A stretch of DNA of 32,536 nt, from NCBI GenBank assembly GCA_947378425.1, contig CANCJV010000044.1, positions 1 to 32,536 of the forward strand, read 5' to 3'. The notes below the pieces were generated by a model. That model did no database searches. It had not been told where the DNA came from and saw only the letters and a list, made by a program, of their open reading frames with translations. The first letter of the stretch is position 1, and every line of letters starts with the position of its first letter. Of the stretch, positions 30,055-32,536 are shown in pieces. The position numbers and the translations under genes are program-made. This stretch comes from Synechococcaceae cyanobacterium (lineage in GTDB: Bacteria; Cyanobacteriota; Cyanobacteriia; PCC-6307; Cyanobiaceae).

Positions 30055-31889
30055 TCGGTGATCTGGAGGGCAATGGGGAGCGGATCCTGGCCGCCTGCAT
30101 CCAGGCCTCTCAGGCCGGTGCCGATCTGGTTCTGACGCCGGAACTGTCGCTGTGGGGCTATCCCCCACGGGATCTGCTGCTGCGCTCGGCCCTGCTGGAG
30201 CGCCAGGAACGGCAACTGGAGCATCTGTCCCGTTCCTTGCCGGAGGGCACGGCGGTGCTGGTGGGCATGGCCGATCCGGTGCCAGGCACCGAGACCCCCC
30301 GGCTCTGGAACGCCCTCGCCCTGGTGCGCTGCGGCAGCTGGGAGACGGTGGCGCACAAGCGCCTGCTGCCCACCTACGACGTGTTCGATGAGACCCGCTA
30401 CTTCCAGCCCGGAAAACAAGGGGCCTTGCTGGAGTGGCAACAGGGACTAAGGCTGTGGAAGCTGGGGCTGAGCATCTGCGAAGACCTGTGGGTGGAGCAG
30501 GAGCTGCAGGATCAGAGGCTGGCGGGAGTCGATCCGATCGGTGAGCTGGCGGAGCGCGGTGTCGATCTGCTGCTCAATCTTTCGGCCTCTCCTTACGGGC
30601 GGGGCAAGCTGCAGCTGCGGCGGCAACTGGCTGCCAGGGCCGCCGTCCGGGTGGCCGCTCCGGTGGTCTATGTGAATCAGGTGGGGGGCAACGACGAGTT
30701 GGTGTTCGATGGCGCCAGCTTCGTGGTCGATGCCGATGGACAGCCCCTGTGGCAGGGAGCCTGCGGACGCGAGCAGCTGTCGATCTGGGACACGGAGCAG
30801 CCCCGGATGGGCTGCCTGGAGCTGGAGCTGGATCTGGAGCGGGCCCGGGCAGTGAGCAATGCAGGGGCAATAGCTCAACGGCATCACGAACGTGGAGGTC
30901 GAAACGATGAGACCTCGGCTCAGGAGACTGAGGCCACTGGCGTGCAGTCAGCCGACACCGAAACCGTCGCGCTCGTTGCCGGTTCAACAGACGCCTCCGC
31001 CACAGCTGTGCCAGGCGAACAGGAGCAGATGCTGCGGGCCCTGGTGCTGGGAGTGCGGGATTACGCCGGCAAATGCGGCTTCGGCGGCGCCCTGCTGGGG
31101 CTGAGCGGCGGCATCGATTCGGCCTTGGTGGCGTTGATCGCCTGCGCCGCCCTTGGCGCGAAGAACGTGACGGCGCTGCGGATGCCCTCACCCTGGAGTT
31201 CGCCGGGGTCGCTCGAGGATGCCCAGGCCCTGGCCAATCGCCTCGATCTGGGAGTTCACACCCTACCGATCCAGCCTCTGATGCAGGCCTTTGATCAGGC
31301 CTTGACGCCGGCCCTGGGAGCAGAGCCAACCGGCGTGACGGCTGAGAATCTGCAATCGCGCATCCGCGGCACCCTGCTGATGGCGATGGCCAACCAGCGG
31401 AGCCGGCTGCTGCTCTCCACCGGCAACAAATCAGAGCTGGCCGTCGGCTACTGCACCCTCTACGGCGACATGAACGGCGGGCTGGCGGTGATCGGTGATC
31501 TCTACAAAACCACGGTATTTGCACTCTGCGACTGGATCGACAGCCCCGAATCCCGGACCTGCAGGGCTGATCTGGGCCTGCCGACACAGGGAGAGCTGAT
31601 TGGAGTCGCCATCCGCCACAAAGCCCCGAGCGCCGAGCTCAGGCCCGACCAGAAGGACAGTGATTCCTTGCCCGATTACACAATCCTGGATCCGCTGCTG
31701 AAGGCCTACATCGAAGGACTGGCCAGTCCAGAGCAGCAGGTTGTCAGCAATTGCGATCCGGACTTGGCTCAGAAGGTCTATCAGCTGCTGCGACGGGCCG
31801 AATTCAAGCGTCGTCAGGCCGCGCCGGTGCTGAAGATCAGTGGCCGCTCATTCGGCGGTGGCTGGCGGATGCCGATTGCTGCGGCCTGA
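30021..31889 (+). CDS. nadE: Glutamine-dependent NAD+ synthetase
   Basis: The 622-residue protein converts deamido-NAD to NAD using glutamine. The N-terminal nitrilase-type glutaminase has the triad E41 (TPELSLWGYPPRDLL), K113 (AHKRLLPTYDVFDE) and C153 (LSICEDLWVE). The synthetase domain has the P-loop LSGGIDSALVALIA (361-374) and STGNKSELAVGYCTLYGDM. Between them, residues about 281-333 form a low-complexity acidic/Thr/Ala linker (such as NDETSAQETEATG) that makes the protein about 50-70 residues longer than common two-domain NadE. It begins 34 bp inside nadD. Confidence 0.95.
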   Translation: MRIALAQLNPLIGDLEGNGERILAACIQASQAGADLVLTPELSLWGYPPRDLLLRSALLERQERQLEHLSRSLPEGTAVLVGMADPVPGTETPRLWNALALVRCGSWETVAHKRLLPTYDVFDETRYFQPGKQGALLEWQQGLRLWKLGLSICEDLWVEQELQDQRLAGVDPIGELAERGVDLLLNLSASPYGRGKLQLRRQLAARAAVRVAAPVVYVNQVGGNDELVFDGASFVVDADGQPLWQGACGREQLSIWDTEQPRMGCLELELDLERARAVSNAGAIAQRHHERGGRNDETSAQETEATGVQSADTETVALVAGSTDASATAVPGEQEQMLRALVLGVRDYAGKCGFGGALLGLSGGIDSALVALIACAALGAKNVTALRMPSPWSSPGSLEDAQALANRLDLGVHTLPIQPLMQAFDQALTPALGAEPTGVTAENLQSRIRGTLLMAMANQRSRLLLSTGNKSELAVGYCTLYGDMNGGLAVIGDLYKTTVFALCDWIDSPESRTCRADLGLPTQGELIGVAIRHKAPSAELRPDQKDSDSLPDYTILDPLLKAYIEGLASPEQQVVSNCDPDLAQKVYQLLRRAEFKRRQAAPVLKISGRSFGGGWRMPIAAA

Positions 31890-32375
31890 GCTTGATCCAG
31901 CCGTCTGGTGGGACCTCGGCCACGCTGGCGGTAGACGACCTGGAACTGTCATGGGCCCGCAGGCTGAGGCCATCCGACAGGTAGCCAGGAGCCTGTTGCC
32001 CATGGCCCGTTGGGAGCCAAAAGGCCGCCATTGCTCCATGTCAACACCCAAAATCATCACAGCATTGGAGTGGTCCCAGGCTTCTGGCATAGCCAGCGCT
32101 TGGGATCGCTGGCTGCATGGTGGATCAGGAGGAGCCGGCCAGTCGAGATTCCGTCATGGCCACTGTCGTTCGGTGCCTTTCTGAATCCTCTCGGCAGCGG
32201 AAAAGTCTCGATTTCTGTTCAGGATCCACTCATATCAGGCTTCCATATGGCACAAATTCCGTTCCGCAAGCCGGCAGCGAGTCGGCTTATGCGCTACTAA
32301 TGTGATGCATGTAATTGCCGCGATATGGGTAGACAGAGCCGGGAGCAGTCACTAATGTTGTAAAAAAGATTTCAC
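31890..32375. other. Gene-free spacer downstream of nadE
   Basis: Short frames on both strands lack motifs, and no clear T-run terminator was found after nadE. The last about 100 bp are AT-richer and should carry the promoter of the secreted-protein gene. Confidence 0.5.
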
Positions 32376-32536
32376 ATGTCTAACACAATGAAAATCTTCG
32401 GATTTATCGCTGGATGCACGGTGATTGGTCTGACATTGAGCCCGTCTCAATCTGCAAAAGCAGCCGTTTTCGACCTCACCAAGTCAACGCCAACGTCGGG
32501 AAGCACCCTCTCCTATTCCGTGAATGGTGCCAACCT
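32376..32536 (+). CDS. Secreted protein, N-terminal fragment (cut by window end)
   Basis: From ATG 32376 the frame stays open to the window end (53 full codons). Residues 1-30 form a Sec signal peptide: a single basic residue (MSNTMKIFG), a hydrophobic core (FIAGCTVIGLTLS) and a likely cleavage near SAKA-AVFD. The mature start, AVFDLTKSTPTSGSTLSYSV, is Ser/Thr-rich and resembles the beginning of PEP-CTERM-type exported cyanobacterial proteins, but the sorting signal would be outside the window. No function can be assigned. Confidence 0.7.
   Translation, partial: MSNTMKIFGFIAGCTVIGLTLSPSQSAKAAVFDLTKSTPTSGSTLSYSVNGAN

Noticed and set aside
30574-31587. 337-residue minus-strand frame
   Set aside because: Arg/Pro/Ser-rich shadow of nadE.

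Overview
The window looks like a chromosomal segment of a picocyanobacterium of the Synechococcus/Cyanobium type. The evidence is the cyanobacterial atpB-atpC pair split from the rest of the ATP synthase genes, a Ycf65/PSRP-3 ribosomal protein, a groES-groEL1 operon with a CIRCE operator, and a GC-rich core (a sampled line near 28.2 kb is about 70% G+C). The species assignment is inference; no marker gene settles it.

Layout. Positions 1-1853 are a mobile-element graveyard: the 3' end of an IS3-type transposase, a decayed IS21-type istA, and non-coding DNA. Positions 1854-13746 are an accessory island of lower GC (a sampled line near 3.1 kb is about 45%). It carries surface-glycan-type genes: an FkbM methyltransferase fused to a glycosyltransferase-like region, a class I methyltransferase, a left-handed-beta-helix acetyltransferase, two sulfotransferases (one fused to an exostosin-like region), a GT2 glycosyltransferase and three coiled-coil proteins. 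A decayed ISAs1-like transposase lies inside it. The last island gene runs 86 nt out of frame into secG, which probably marks the island/core junction.

From 13661 the genes are housekeeping: secG, msrB, a near-complete IS3-family element with 23-bp terminal inverted repeats and a frameshifted orfA, then groEL and groES on the minus strand. Divergent from groES are atpB and atpC. After a gene-free gap of about 0.87 kb come a transaldolase-like gene, a rhomboid-like membrane protein, ycf65 (minus), a HAD hydrolase, pepP (minus), and a tight operon of a CNNM/CorB-like transporter, an Era-like GTPase, nadD and nadE. The window ends in the start of a secreted protein.

How the genes work together. 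The island enzymes suggest assembly of a cell-surface or exported glycan decorated with O-methyl, O-acetyl and sulfate groups. The coiled-coil proteins may be scaffolds or degenerate enzymes. In the core, nadD and nadE catalyse the last two steps of NAD synthesis, atpB/atpC encode F1 beta and epsilon, and groES/groEL are probably repressed by HrcA through CIRCE. The most interesting part is the island, especially the divergent coiled-coil pair at 8522-10906 and the 63-residue repeat in one of its members. All functional statements come from reading the sequence; no homology search was run.
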